A stretch of 64,000 nucleotides of DNA from CAINVV01 sp037137375 (GTDB taxonomy: Bacteria; Bacteroidota; Bacteroidia; Bacteroidales; Prolixibacteraceae), in NCBI GenBank assembly GCA_037137375.1, contig JBAXKJ010000006.1:108446-172445 (forward strand), written 5' to 3'. Made by a program: the position numbers and the translations under genes. This document shows positions 34,632 through 44,917 of the stretch, one piece after another. The notes under the pieces were generated by a model, which was given only the letters and a program-made list of their open reading frames with translations, did no database searches and was not told the DNA's origin. How positions within the stretch are numbered: position 1 is the stretch's first letter; each line of letters starts with the position of its first letter.

Positions 34632-34777
34632 GAGTGAAGTTTAGATAAAATCCTAATTTTGTAAAAGTTCCCAGGTACAAATCTAAGTTTTTTTGACGAT
34701 CTGTCGAAATACTGAATTTCAACCCTGGAAAGATTTTATTTTGTTGAATGATTATTTTGAGACTTAATCCGACCCCA

Positions 34778-37700
34778 ATGAGATCCAAAATAAAAAGAAC
34801 AATTCTTAGCCTGATCTTTGCCGTTTCTCTCTGCTATCCGGTCGTGGCCCAAGTTGCGAAATCCGGTCCGGGTGCGGCAACAAACCTTTACCAGCAAGGC
34901 GTCACCCTATTTAACGAAGGGAACTGGGGATCTGCAATTCACCTCTTCGAAGAGGTTCAAAGCATCGATAAAGGCTTGTTAAAAGACGCATCCGAATACT
35001 ATATCGCTGCCGCCAGGCTTGAACTCGGCAATCCTAATGGAGAAGATGAATTGAAAAAGTTTATCAGCGATCAGCCGGAATCTCCCCTCATGAATGCCGC
35101 ACTCTTCAGATTGGCAAACCTGAATTTCACCCGAAAGAAATATAAAGAAGCGCTGCAACTTTACAAAAAACTGGATGTCAATGCCTTAAACTCTGAAGAA
35201 AACGAGAAATATCTCTACTTTTCAGGCGTGTCCCTGGTAGAAACAGGTGAAAACGCAAAGGCTAAAGCCAATTTCGAACAAATAAGAAACAATAAAGGTC
35301 CTCTTGGCGATGGCGCGAAGTATTATTGGGCACACATCGCTTACCAGGAAGGACAATACGATGAGGCACTTGACGAATTTAAAAGACTAGAAAACACGCC
35401 TGTCTATTTCAAAATAATTCCTTACTATCAGGTTCAGATCGCCTTCGCCAAAGGCCTCTACGATGAGGTCGTCAAACAGGGAGTTCCTTTGCTGGCAAAG
35501 GCCCCGGAGGAAAAGAAGTTTGAAGTTGCCAGGGTTCTCGTAACAGCCTATTACCAGCTTCAGGAGTACGAAAAGGCGACAGAATTGATTGACAAATATT
35601 TCAAGGTCAAGGAGATCAGTCGCGCCGACTGCTACGTGGCCGGATTTTGCGAGGAAAAAAGCGGCAAGTCGGATACAGCCATCCAATGGTATGAAAAATC
35701 AGTGCAGCAGAAAGACGCAATTTCTCAGGGCACCTATTATCAGTTGGGTTCTCTCTACATGAAGAAAGGCGATAAGCAGAAAGGATTGCTCGCTTTCCAA
35801 CATGCCTCAGAGATGAAATTTGATCCGAAAATCAGGCAGGATGCCTTATTCCAATACGCCAAGGCAACCTATGAACTCGATTATTCACCTTTTAATGAGT
35901 CTATTAAGGCCCTCGACAAATACATCGCTGAGTATCCGGATGCGAAAGAAAACGATCTCGCCTACAATTATCTTGTCAATGTCTTCATGACGACCCATAA
36001 TTACAAGGATGCACTTGCTTCGATCGACAAAATAAAGGTCAAGAGTCCCTCGATCAAAAAAGCCCAGCAGCGTCTCGCCTTCTACCGTGGACTGGAACTT
36101 TTCCGTGATCTGAATTTCGCAGGTGCCCTGAAACTCTTCGACAATTCATTAGAGAATGGCACTTTTAACCCGTCATTCAAAGCGCAGGCACAGTACTGGC
36201 GGGCGGAATCCCTTTCCCGGCTGAACAAACCGGATGAAGCCTTCCTGGAGTTTAGAAAATTCCAAGCCTTACCAGGAAGCCAGAAATTGAAAGAGTACGC
36301 ACTCTCCTTCTACAACATGGGCTATTATTACTTTAACAAACAGGATCTCACCCAGGCGTCAACCTGTTTCAGTAAATACGCCGTGCTGGTCAACGATGAT
36401 ATTAGCGACAAACTGCTGGGCGACGTCAACAACCGTCTGGGAGACTGCCAGTATGCGATCCGAAATTTCGAGGCAGCACTCGCCTATTATCAGAAGGCTG
36501 TCGACCTGAATTCGGCAGATGCTGATTATGCACTTTTTCAAATGGCCTTCACCCATGGACTGATTCAGGATAACCAGACAAAAATTCAGGAACTAGATAA
36601 ACTGCTTGCCAGGTTCCCCGAATCTCCATATTGCGATGATGCCATCTTCGAAAAAGGCAAGGCCGACGAAAAACTCTCGGATTTTGAAGGCGCCAAGGCA
36701 AACTATAAAAACCTGATTGCCAAGTATCCGGCCAGCCTTTTAATTCCAAAGGCCTTGCTCCAGCTAGGGCTGATTGCATATAACCAAAATCAATACGAGG
36801 CCTCAATTGCTTATTATAAAGAAGTAGTAGATCGTTTCCCGGATACACCTGAAGCCAAGGGCGCTCTCACCGGTATCAAGAATAACTACATGGAAAACAA
36901 CCAGGTAGAAGATTATATCACCTACACGAAGAAACTGGGAAAAGGAGCGACACCTTCGCAAAACGAGCAGGACTCACTCACCTATGCCGCTGCCGAGAAA
37001 CTTTATATGTCTCATGCACCCAATGCCGAAGAGCAGCTTTCAAGGTATATCAGCAACTTCCCGGCAGGAAGTTTCAAGGCAAATGCACGCTATTACAGAG
37101 CAGAATGTTACTATAACGAAGGGAAAACAGCAGAGGCATTGCAGGATTATGAAGCCGTTCTGGCTGAATCTGACAATCTCTTTACGGAGAACGCTCTGAT
37201 GCGTGCTGCCGGACTATCCTATGATACAAAGGATTACACCAAAGCGCTGGGATATTTTCAACGGATTGAGACCTTGGGTGGCACCGCTGCCAATGTACTG
37301 ACAGGAACGACTGGATTGCTTCGTTGCCATTATGAGTTGGGACACTGGGACGAGGTCGTAAAAGTAGGTTGGAAGATCAGGAGTAGCGGAAAAATAACGG
37401 CAGAACTGGATCGCGAAAGCTCGTATAAATCGGCTAAAGCCTACGAAGCGCTCAAAGACCAGACCAAGGCACTTCCTTTGTGGCGTAAGCTCTCAGCCGA
37501 CCCGAAATCGAAGGAAGGCGCCGAAGCCAAATACAATGTCTGCAAATATTACGCCGACAACAACAGGCTGAAGGATGCCGAAAACGAGGTGATGGATTTC
37601 ATCTCGAAAAATAGTCCGCAGAAATACTGGCTTGGTAAGAGTTTTATCCTGCTTGCTCATATTTATGAGAAGATGAACGATCTTTTTCAGGCCACTAATA

Positions 37701-37792
37701 CCCTGAAGAGCGTGATCGAAAATTACGATAATAAAGAGGATGGTATCGTGGAAGAGGCTTCTGCTTACCTAAAAATACTGGAGAAAAAATAA
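34778..37792 (+). CDS. large secreted tetratricopeptide-repeat protein
   Basis: A protein of about 1004 residues: a signal peptide (RTILSLIFAVSLCYPVVAQ) and then almost continuous TPR units (for example ALAYYQKAVDLNSADADYAL, SIAYYKEVVDRFPDTPEAKG, ALQDYEAVLAESDNLFTENA). There is no enzymatic domain. Start: ATG at 34778 gives a standard signal peptide; another in-frame ATG lies at 34748. The next gene, 18 bp on, encodes an outer-membrane barrel, so this periplasmic protein is likely its scaffold or partner, similar to YbgF/BamD-type TPR proteins. The exact role is unknown. Confidence 0.85.
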   Translation: MRSKIKRTILSLIFAVSLCYPVVAQVAKSGPGAATNLYQQGVTLFNEGNWGSAIHLFEEVQSIDKGLLKDASEYYIAAARLELGNPNGEDELKKFISDQPESPLMNAALFRLANLNFTRKKYKEALQLYKKLDVNALNSEENEKYLYFSGVSLVETGENAKAKANFEQIRNNKGPLGDGAKYYWAHIAYQEGQYDEALDEFKRLENTPVYFKIIPYYQVQIAFAKGLYDEVVKQGVPLLAKAPEEKKFEVARVLVTAYYQLQEYEKATELIDKYFKVKEISRADCYVAGFCEEKSGKSDTAIQWYEKSVQQKDAISQGTYYQLGSLYMKKGDKQKGLLAFQHASEMKFDPKIRQDALFQYAKATYELDYSPFNESIKALDKYIAEYPDAKENDLAYNYLVNVFMTTHNYKDALASIDKIKVKSPSIKKAQQRLAFYRGLELFRDLNFAGALKLFDNSLENGTFNPSFKAQAQYWRAESLSRLNKPDEAFLEFRKFQALPGSQKLKEYALSFYNMGYYYFNKQDLTQASTCFSKYAVLVNDDISDKLLGDVNNRLGDCQYAIRNFEAALAYYQKAVDLNSADADYALFQMAFTHGLIQDNQTKIQELDKLLARFPESPYCDDAIFEKGKADEKLSDFEGAKANYKNLIAKYPASLLIPKALLQLGLIAYNQNQYEASIAYYKEVVDRFPDTPEAKGALTGIKNNYMENNQVEDYITYTKKLGKGATPSQNEQDSLTYAAAEKLYMSHAPNAEEQLSRYISNFPAGSFKANARYYRAECYYNEGKTAEALQDYEAVLAESDNLFTENALMRAAGLSYDTKDYTKALGYFQRIETLGGTAANVLTGTTGLLRCHYELGHWDEVVKVGWKIRSSGKITAELDRESSYKSAKAYEALKDQTKALPLWRKLSADPKSKEGAEAKYNVCKYYADNNRLKDAENEVMDFISKNSPQKYWLGKSFILLAHIYEKMNDLFQATNTLKSVIENYDNKEDGIVEEASAYLKILEKK

Positions 37793-37810
37793 CAGCTTTA
37801 CTATCACACC

Positions 37811-39583
37811 ATGAGATACTTATCTATCATATTACTTCTTCTCCTGACGGGATTCTGCCTAAATGCAACGGCGCAAAAAGACACTACCAAACTGAACCAG
37901 CAGGTAGAAGTTGTAAAGGCCTATAAGCCCACCGTAGCCAATGCAGAAAAGATCAATCTGTTGCCGGAAATCAGCGACACCACCAAGTTCAGGCCAGATC
38001 TTAATTACCTGACGGCCAGCCATCCAATTACATCAGGATTCCAATCATCAATTTTGAAGCCCTCGAATCAGTTTCAGCATGAGATCAGCATTCCCGGTTT
38101 CGGGAAGGTCAGCGGTGGATTCGGCACCTATTTTACCCCCTTCTTCGATTTCTATCTCAGCAATCCAAATTCCCAAAACGGGACACTGGGTATACAGTTT
38201 AATCACCTTTCATCACAGGGGAAAACCGGTCTAAAAGGAGGGAGCGAAACGAATGCACCTTTCAGCATCAACAGGGGACTCATCTACGGAAGTTATGTAA
38301 TCAAAGGGACCACCATTTATTCGGAATTTGCCTACCAACGCGATATGAACTGCTTTTACGGCTATCCGATAGCTATTCCGGCTAATATCGGCACCAATAA
38401 TTTCGTTAAATACTTTGGTCAAAATCAATTGAATCAGAAAGGTTATTTTGATTTCACCGTGAAAAATAATGCCTCCTCAAAATCAGACTTGAAATATAAC
38501 ACCGGCATCCATGTGAGCTACTTCAACACCTCTACTACCCAGGTAGAAAAGGCCATAAGGATAAAAGGCGATTTTGAAAAGGATTTCGGATCATTCACTG
38601 GAAAGCTTTCAGGTGAAGTGGAACATCTTGAAACAGATAATCTGGCAGTCGACCCCTATTTTTTCCTCATTACTTCTTCCCCTAAGAGTACCTGGCTAAA
38701 AGCGGCTCCAAGTATCCTTTTTCAGAATGACATCATATCTCTGGAAGGTGGATTGAACTTTACAGCGGTTTTCAACGATCTGAGCAGATCAGTATTTAAA
38801 ATTAATCCCAAGGCTGCGCTGATGATTCGAACCTCTGATAATAATCTTACCATTTATGCTGGCCTGGACGGGTTTATGCAGAACAATTCCTACTCCAGGA
38901 TCGTTGAAGAGAACAGGTGGATCAATCCCTTCCTCGATGTGAGGCCAACCAACAGAATGTGGATTATCTCAGGCGGTGTCAAGGGAAAGATTGCAACTCC
39001 TCTCTCTTACAATCTGGGCGTCAGGTACAACTATGCCGAAGATCAGTATTTCTATGTAACCAGGATAGAAAATAAATCAGGCAATGCAACTCCCGCACTG
39101 ACCGATCTGACCTACGACAATGCTTTCGGGGTTGAATATGACAACATGGGCACGATTGATTTCATGGGCGATCTATCTTTTACAACTTCCAAAGTCTTTC
39201 TGCGTTTAAGCGGACATTTTTACACCTATCAACTCACCACTTTGGATAAGGCCCCTTATATGCCCGATTTCACGATGAATGCAGTCTCCGATTTCAAGGT
39301 TACTGATAAAATTAAAGCGACAGCTGAGCTCTATTTTACAGGACCCAGGAATGTCCTGCTTAAATACTACCTCTCCCCCATCTCATCCGCAACACCGCCA
39401 CCCCCCATTTATCTGCAAACAGATGCCATCATCGAGGCGAATCTTGGCGCAAAATATCAATTTTCGAAGCATCTTGAATTTTTCGGTAAAGCTGAAAACC
39501 TCTTCAACAGGAAGGACGAACCTTGGTATGGCTATACCGTCCAGGGACTCCGTTTTAAACTCGGAGCGGGCTTCTCTTTCTAA
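37811..39583 (+). CDS. outer-membrane beta-barrel protein (TonB-receptor-like, no plug)
   Basis: The 590-residue protein has a signal peptide (about 1-21) and a short periplasmic segment (VEVVKAYKPTVANAEKINLLP). The remainder is all beta strands ending LRFKLGAGFSF, and contains FGKAENLFNRKDEPWYGYTV, a segment typical of the last strands of TonB receptors. No plug domain is present. It pairs with the TPR protein 18 bp upstream; this pair just before gyrB is, as I recall, common in Bacteroidia. Function unknown. Confidence 0.8.
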   Translation: MRYLSIILLLLLTGFCLNATAQKDTTKLNQQVEVVKAYKPTVANAEKINLLPEISDTTKFRPDLNYLTASHPITSGFQSSILKPSNQFQHEISIPGFGKVSGGFGTYFTPFFDFYLSNPNSQNGTLGIQFNHLSSQGKTGLKGGSETNAPFSINRGLIYGSYVIKGTTIYSEFAYQRDMNCFYGYPIAIPANIGTNNFVKYFGQNQLNQKGYFDFTVKNNASSKSDLKYNTGIHVSYFNTSTTQVEKAIRIKGDFEKDFGSFTGKLSGEVEHLETDNLAVDPYFFLITSSPKSTWLKAAPSILFQNDIISLEGGLNFTAVFNDLSRSVFKINPKAALMIRTSDNNLTIYAGLDGFMQNNSYSRIVEENRWINPFLDVRPTNRMWIISGGVKGKIATPLSYNLGVRYNYAEDQYFYVTRIENKSGNATPALTDLTYDNAFGVEYDNMGTIDFMGDLSFTTSKVFLRLSGHFYTYQLTTLDKAPYMPDFTMNAVSDFKVTDKIKATAELYFTGPRNVLLKYYLSPISSATPPPPIYLQTDAIIEANLGAKYQFSKHLEFFGKAENLFNRKDEPWYGYTVQGLRFKLGAGFSF

Positions 39584-39591
39584 AAAATTGC

Positions 39592-39622
39592 TTGTCCGTT
39601 TGGGGAAAAATAGCTACATTTG
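39592..39622 (+). promoter_or_regulatory. gyrB promoter
   Basis: TTG at 39592-39594, a 20-bp spacer, then TACATTTG at 39615-39622. It fits the TTG/TAnnTTTG consensus. The gyrB start is about 124 bp downstream, leaving a long leader. Confidence 0.6.
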
Positions 39623-39746
39623 CCTACTTTAATAAAGTAGAAAATAACAATTAACATTCAATGATTTTCAGGTCTTGGCTTGTGATTTTAAATAGCTGAA
39701 TATCAAATCATTGAAATATGAATCTGTCTATAATTCGAAAAAATAT

Positions 39747-41711
39747 ATGAGTGACGAAATGAAGGTAAAATCAGCCGCGGAAATTTCCTACGGCGCGGAT
39801 AGTATTCAGGTACTTGAGGGCTTGGAAGCCGTAAGAAAACGCCCGGCCATGTACATTGGCGATGTGAACATCCGTGGTTTGCATCACCTGGTTTATGAAG
39901 TGATTGATAACTCGATCGATGAGGCATTGGCGGGTTATTGCAATAATATAGATGTGACCATCAACGAAGATGGTTCAGTTACGATTGTGGATGATGGTCG
40001 CGGTATCCCGACTGAGCTCCACGTAGGAGAAAACAAGTCGGCTCTTGAGGTCGTTCTGACTGTTTTACATGCCGGAGGAAAGTTCAACAAGGAGAGTTAC
40101 AAGGTCTCCGGTGGATTGCACGGCGTCGGGGTTTCCTGCGTAAATGCACTGGCCGTCTATCTCCGCGCTGAGATTCACCGCGATGGCAAAATCTGGGAGC
40201 AGGAATATTCAAAAGGGGCACCGAAGTCGGATGTGAAGTTAATCGGTGAGACAGACCACACCGGAACGACCATCACTTTCTTACCCGACGACACCATTTT
40301 CACTACGACTGAATTCAAATTTGATATCCTTTCGGCCCGTTTGCGCGAACTGGCTTTCCTCAACAAGAAAATCAAGCTCACGATCACAGATGCCAGGTTC
40401 AAAGAGGCAGACGGATCATCCAAACAGGAAATTTTCTATTCGGAAGCCGGACTGTCGGAGTTTGTCGATTACCTGGATGGCACACGTGAAAGGATCATAG
40501 ACGAGACGATAAATATCTCTACCGAGAAGAATGACGTACCCGTGGAAATCGCCATGTGCTACAACAACTCGTTCACGGAAAACGTACACTCATACGTCAA
40601 CAATATTAATACCATTGAAGGTGGTACTCACCTGACGGGCTTCAGACGTGGATTGACCAGAACCCTGAAGAGTTATGCCGAAAATAGCGGCATGTTTCAG
40701 AAACTGAAATTCGAGATTTCTGGCGACGACTTCCGCGAAGGGTTGACTGCTGTGATCTCCTGTAAAGTACAGGAACCTCAGTTCGAAGGTCAGACTAAAA
40801 CCAAACTGGGCAACTCGGAGATCAGCGCATCAGTCGACCAGGCTGTGAGTGAGATGCTTAGCAACTACCTGGAGGAGCATCCCCGGGAGGCGAGGATCAT
40901 CGTCAATAAAGTCATCCTTGCCGCAACTGCCCGCCATGCGGCACGCAAGGCACGTGAACTTGTGCAGCGTAAGAATGTCCTTACCGGAAGCGGACTACCG
41001 GGAAAACTGGCCGACTGTTCTGAGAAAGATGCCGAAAAATGTGAACTCTTTCTGGTCGAGGGAGATTCTGCAGGTGGTACTGCCAAGCAGGGCCGCGACA
41101 GAGGTTTCCAGGCAATCCTTCCCCTTCGCGGGAAAATCCTTAATGTGGAGAAAGCCATGTCACACAGGGTATTCGACAGCGAAGAAATCCGGAATATCTA
41201 TACCGCCCTGGGCGTGTCCATCGGGACAGATGAAGATCCAAAAGCCTTAAATATTGCGAAGTTGAGGTACAACAAGATCATCATCATGACCGATGCTGAC
41301 GTGGACGGTTCCCACATTGCAACCCTCATCATGACCTTCTTCTTCCGATACATGTACGACCTGATTATGAAGGGTCACATCTACATCGCAACACCACCGC
41401 TCTACCTGGTAAAAAAAGGCAAACAGGAGCAGTATTGCTGGACAGAGGCACAACGTCTGAGGATCATTGAAGAATGGGCAGGCGGAAATGAAAAGAGTGT
41501 GCATGTTCAACGATACAAAGGTTTGGGAGAGATGAATGCGGAACAACTTTGGGATACAACCATGAATCCTGAAAGACGCACACTGCGCCAGGTCGAAATA
41601 GAGAATGCCGCAGAGTCAGACCATGTGTTCTCCATGCTGATGGGTGACGAAGTGCCCCCTCGCCGTAAGTTTATTGAAGACAATGCAACTTATGCGAATA
41701 TTGACGTCTGA
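39747..41711 (+). CDS. gyrB: DNA gyrase subunit B
   Basis: ATPase subunit of gyrase. The protein has about 654 residues: a GHKL ATPase domain (EVIDNSIDEALAGYC, DDGRGIPTELH, GGLHGVGVSCVNAL), transducer domain, TOPRIM domain (LVEGDSAGGTAKQGRDR; DADVDGSHIATLI) and the C-terminal GyrB tail with QRYKGLGEMNAEQLW. It lacks the large insert of enterobacterial GyrB, as expected. Start: ATG at 39747 (MSDEMKVKSAAEISYGADS); the frame extends to a TTG at 39711. Its stop overlaps the next start as TGATG. Confidence 0.97.
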   Translation: MSDEMKVKSAAEISYGADSIQVLEGLEAVRKRPAMYIGDVNIRGLHHLVYEVIDNSIDEALAGYCNNIDVTINEDGSVTIVDDGRGIPTELHVGENKSALEVVLTVLHAGGKFNKESYKVSGGLHGVGVSCVNALAVYLRAEIHRDGKIWEQEYSKGAPKSDVKLIGETDHTGTTITFLPDDTIFTTTEFKFDILSARLRELAFLNKKIKLTITDARFKEADGSSKQEIFYSEAGLSEFVDYLDGTRERIIDETINISTEKNDVPVEIAMCYNNSFTENVHSYVNNINTIEGGTHLTGFRRGLTRTLKSYAENSGMFQKLKFEISGDDFREGLTAVISCKVQEPQFEGQTKTKLGNSEISASVDQAVSEMLSNYLEEHPREARIIVNKVILAATARHAARKARELVQRKNVLTGSGLPGKLADCSEKDAEKCELFLVEGDSAGGTAKQGRDRGFQAILPLRGKILNVEKAMSHRVFDSEEIRNIYTALGVSIGTDEDPKALNIAKLRYNKIIIMTDADVDGSHIATLIMTFFFRYMYDLIMKGHIYIATPPLYLVKKGKQEQYCWTEAQRLRIIEEWAGGNEKSVHVQRYKGLGEMNAEQLWDTTMNPERRTLRQVEIENAAESDHVFSMLMGDEVPPRRKFIEDNATYANIDV

Positions 41712-42310
41712 TGAACATCTGCGTATTTTCCTCTTCCAGTAACGCGATCCCTGAATTATATTTTGAGGAAGCCCGGAAACTTGGTCAGCTGATTGGCACA
41801 TCGGGCTGGGATCTCATCTATGGAGGGGCCAATGTAGGATTGATGCATTGCTGCGCCGAAGCCGCACGTGAAAAAGGATCCAGGACGGTAGGCATCATTC
41901 CGGAACTGATTCATGCCCACCGTCTATCCAATCCCAACGATCACGAACAAATCGTCACACCCAACATGCGGGAGCGGAAGTACCTGATGCGCAAGAGATC
42001 TGACGCTTTCATCGCCCTCCCCGGAGGGTTTGGAACACTGGAGGAAATACTGGAAGTCATCACACTTAAACAATTGAACTACCATAACAAAGCAGTAGTT
42101 TTTATCAACACCAACGGATATTACAATCCGTTACTCAGCCAGTTTGATCTCGCTTACCAGGAAACTTTCGCCAAGGAAAGCTACCGCGAAATGTACTTTG
42201 TCGCCTCAACTCCGGAAGAAGCCATCGACTATATCAGGAGCTATATTCCGTCAGAACCGCTGACAAAATGGTTCAATGTTCCTGGCAAGGAAAACGAAAA
42301 TAGACTTTGA
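41711..42310 (+). CDS. LOG-family cytokinin riboside 5'-monophosphate phosphoribohydrolase-like protein
   Basis: The 199-residue Rossmann-like protein has the LOG motif PGGFGTLEE with the catalytic Glu and the GGANVGLMHCCAEAA segment. LOG enzymes hydrolyse nucleoside 5'-monophosphates to free base and ribose 5-phosphate. In bacteria the physiological substrate is usually unclear. It is coupled to gyrB by a 1-nt overlap. Confidence 0.9.
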   Translation: MNICVFSSSSNAIPELYFEEARKLGQLIGTSGWDLIYGGANVGLMHCCAEAAREKGSRTVGIIPELIHAHRLSNPNDHEQIVTPNMRERKYLMRKRSDAFIALPGGFGTLEEILEVITLKQLNYHNKAVVFINTNGYYNPLLSQFDLAYQETFAKESYREMYFVASTPEEAIDYIRSYIPSEPLTKWFNVPGKENENRL

Positions 42311-42433
42311 AGTTAAAGTTTGTTAATCAGAATTACTTTTTCACCTTTTTTTCGTCTAATAGGTAATAGGTACCGCTACAGATGGTACGAAATTTGAGAC
42401 AATTTTTTTATCAAATTTTAAAAATTATTATTT

Positions 42434-43897
42434 ATGAACGCAATCAAAAAAAGTGCATCTTATGTAGCATTTGCATTTCTGGGTGCAATCCTGGCCCTGT
42501 TATTGTATTCACCGGCCAATACAGAAAAGAAAACAGACATCGTGGCTGAAAGCAAGCCTATTCAGCTTTCAAGCTATACCCCTCCAGCCCTTCCGCAGGC
42601 GCAACTTCCTGATCTTACTCAGGCAGCCGAGAAAAGTGTTTCTGCCGTGGTTCATATCACCACAAAATCCAAGGCACAGGGGTATGATAGCGGTAGCCAA
42701 TTTTTCGATTTTTTCTTTGGACCACGGGGATACCAGCAACAAGAACCTCAGATGAGGATGGCGGCAGGATCCGGTGTAATTATCAGTGATGATGGATTCA
42801 TTGTTACCAATAATCACGTTGTGGATGGCGCGCAAAACATCGATGTAGTCCTGAACGACAGCAGAAGGTTCACCGCTAAGGTAATCGGTCGCGATCCTAA
42901 TACAGACATCGCGTTAGTTAAAATTGACGCCAAAAATCTTTCCGTATTGCCATGGGGTGACTCTGAGGCATTAAAACTTGGTGAATGGGTACTTGCAGTA
43001 GGAAATCCATTTAATCTTGGCACAACCGTCACGGCTGGTATTGTAAGTGCAAAATCCAGAAGTATTGGAATTATGAAAGGTCAGCAGATGCCAATGGAAT
43101 CTTTTCTTCAGACTGATGCAGCCGTAAATCCGGGCAACAGTGGAGGAGCGCTGGTCAATGCCCACGGCGAACTTGTAGGAATCAATACTGCAATTGCATC
43201 ACAAACAGGCTCTTATTCGGGTTATTCATTTGCCATCCCTGTCTCGATCGCCAGGAAAGTCGTGGAAGATCTCCGAAAATTCGGGGAAGTACAACGGGCT
43301 TTACTTGGTGTGACCATCAAGACTGTCGATGACGCTCTGGCAAAAGAATATAAACTTGCCAAGATTGAAGGTGTTTATATTGATGGAATCACTGAAGAAG
43401 GAGCCGCAAGAACCGCTGGCATTAAAAAAGGTGATGTTATCCTCGAAGTCAATGGAACAAGAGTAAATTCAGTTTCTGAGCTACAGGAACAAGTCGGTAA
43501 ACATCGGCCGGGCGACCAGGTAGTCGTTCTCATCAAGCGCGATGGAACCGAGAAGACTTTCAATGTAACCCTGCGTAACATGAAAGGTAACACATCTGTA
43601 GTTAAGACTGAAAATTTGTCAGTCCTGGGAGTCGAATTTGGAGAAATTTCCAACAAGGATAAGGATAGGTTGAATATCGATCAGGGTGTCCAGGTATTAA
43701 AAATCACTACCGGAAAATTCAAGAATGCAGGTGTCCGACCAGGTTTTATCATCACCGATGTAAACAAAATTTCTGTTGGAAGTGTTGATGATATCAAAAG
43801 AATCATGTCTCAATCCAGCGAGAAAAAACCGATTTTAATAGAGGGTGTTTATCCAGATGGAAAATGGGCCTATTATGTTTTTAATTTAAACGAATAA
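42434..43897 (+). CDS. DegQ/HtrA-type periplasmic serine protease
   Basis: The 487-residue protein has an N-terminal signal or anchor helix (about residues 9-25). A trypsin-like domain has an intact triad, with His in VTNNHVVDG, Asp in PNTDIALVKI and Ser in NPGNSGGALVN. Two PDZ domains follow (about 290-370 and 395-480). HtrA proteins degrade or refold damaged envelope proteins. A loop rich in Gly/Gln (FGPRGYQQQEPQMR) matches the LA loop. The 123-bp upstream gap contains CGTCTAAT at 42353-42360, faintly like the ECF element described at 4541, but without its upstream half. Confidence 0.94.
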   Translation: MNAIKKSASYVAFAFLGAILALLLYSPANTEKKTDIVAESKPIQLSSYTPPALPQAQLPDLTQAAEKSVSAVVHITTKSKAQGYDSGSQFFDFFFGPRGYQQQEPQMRMAAGSGVIISDDGFIVTNNHVVDGAQNIDVVLNDSRRFTAKVIGRDPNTDIALVKIDAKNLSVLPWGDSEALKLGEWVLAVGNPFNLGTTVTAGIVSAKSRSIGIMKGQQMPMESFLQTDAAVNPGNSGGALVNAHGELVGINTAIASQTGSYSGYSFAIPVSIARKVVEDLRKFGEVQRALLGVTIKTVDDALAKEYKLAKIEGVYIDGITEEGAARTAGIKKGDVILEVNGTRVNSVSELQEQVGKHRPGDQVVVLIKRDGTEKTFNVTLRNMKGNTSVVKTENLSVLGVEFGEISNKDKDRLNIDQGVQVLKITTGKFKNAGVRPGFIITDVNKISVGSVDDIKRIMSQSSEKKPILIEGVYPDGKWAYYVFNLNE

Positions 43898-43926
43898 ACC
43901 GTATATTGTAACGAAAGATTTAATAT

Positions 43927-43955
43927 TGTTCAAAACAACTTTATTACTATCTTTG
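43927..43955 (+). promoter_or_regulatory. rpoD promoter
   Basis: TTG at 43927-43929, an 18-bp spacer, then TATCTTTG at 43948-43955. It is a near-perfect Bacteroidota promoter, 20 bp before the start codon. Confidence 0.75.
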
Positions 43956-43975
43956 CAGACTTTTAATCGCAGAGC

Positions 43976-44836
43976 ATGAGACAACTTAAAATTACCAAGT
44001 CAATAACCAATCGCGAGAGCGCATCTCTCGACAAATATCTTCAAGAAATTGGTAAAGAAGAACTTATTTCGGTCGAAGAGGAAGTTGAGTTAGCGCAACG
44101 TATCAAAAAAGGCGATCAGGCGGCTCTTGAAAAATTAACAAGAGCGAACCTCCGGTTTGTGGTTTCTGTGGCAAAACAGTACCAAAATCAAGGTTTAAGT
44201 CTGCCCGACCTTATAAACGAAGGTAATTTGGGTCTGATCAAAGCTGCTGAAAAGTTCGACGAGACACGCGGATTTAAGTTCATCTCTTATGCGGTATGGT
44301 GGATTCGTCAGTCCATTCTGCAGGCGTTGGCCGAGCAGTCCCGTATTGTTCGTCTTCCACTCAACCAGGTAGGCTCACTGAATAAAATCAACAAAGCCTA
44401 TTCCAAATTTGAACAGGAACATGAGCGCCGTCCATCACCTGAAGAATTAGCCGATCAGCTGGAACTTCCTGCTGAAAAAGTGGCTGACACCCTTCGCGTA
44501 TCCGGCCGCCACGTTTCCGTGGATGCACCTTTCGTAGATGGAGAAGACAACAGCCTGCTGGATGTTTTGATCAACAATGACTCTCCGAATGCAGACCGTG
44601 CCTTGATAGATGAATCCCTGTCACGTGAGATCGAGCGTTCACTCGCTACCCTCACTGAAAGAGAGGCTGACATTATCCGGATGTTTTTCGGTATCGCCAG
44701 TACAGAAATGACGCTGGAAGAAATCGGTGAGCATTTTGGCCTGACCCGCGAAAGGGTTCGCCAGATCAAAGAGAAAGCGATCCGTCGTCTTAGGCACACT
44801 TCACGCAGCAAACTGCTCAAAACGTATTTAGGTTAA
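43976..44836 (+). CDS. rpoD: primary RNA polymerase sigma factor RpoD/SigA
   Basis: The 286-residue housekeeping sigma factor has the short N-terminus usual for this phylum: region 1.1 is missing and the protein begins just before region 1.2 (SASLDKYLQEIGKEELIS). Region 2 is textbook (LPDLINEGNLGLIKAAEKFDE, FKFISYAVWWIRQ). Region 3 follows, then region 4 with TLEEIGEHFGLTRERVRQIK. It has its own promoter and a strong terminator, so it forms a single-gene unit. Confidence 0.97.
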   Translation: MRQLKITKSITNRESASLDKYLQEIGKEELISVEEEVELAQRIKKGDQAALEKLTRANLRFVVSVAKQYQNQGLSLPDLINEGNLGLIKAAEKFDETRGFKFISYAVWWIRQSILQALAEQSRIVRLPLNQVGSLNKINKAYSKFEQEHERRPSPEELADQLELPAEKVADTLRVSGRHVSVDAPFVDGEDNSLLDVLINNDSPNADRALIDESLSREIERSLATLTEREADIIRMFFGIASTEMTLEEIGEHFGLTRERVRQIKEKAIRRLRHTSRSKLLKTYLG

Positions 44837-44854
44837 CATCCCCATAAAATACAG

Positions 44855-44890
44855 AAAGTCCTGATTCACTTCGAGTCAGGACTTTTTTTT
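44855..44890 (+). terminator. rho-independent terminator after rpoD
   Basis: AAAGTCCTGA at 44855-44864 pairs with TCAGGACTTT at 44876-44885 around an 11-nt loop, followed by a T run to 44890. Reading leftwards it precedes the end of the opposing HD gene and could serve it as well. Confidence 0.85.
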
Positions 44891-44917
44891 GCTCCAATGT
44901 TTTATTCAGATTTGACG

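Noticed and set aside
42335..42360. A third copy of the ECF element before degQ (CGTCTAAT)
   Set aside because: Only the -10-like half matches; the GCCGGATTTTTT half is absent, so it is not counted as a site.
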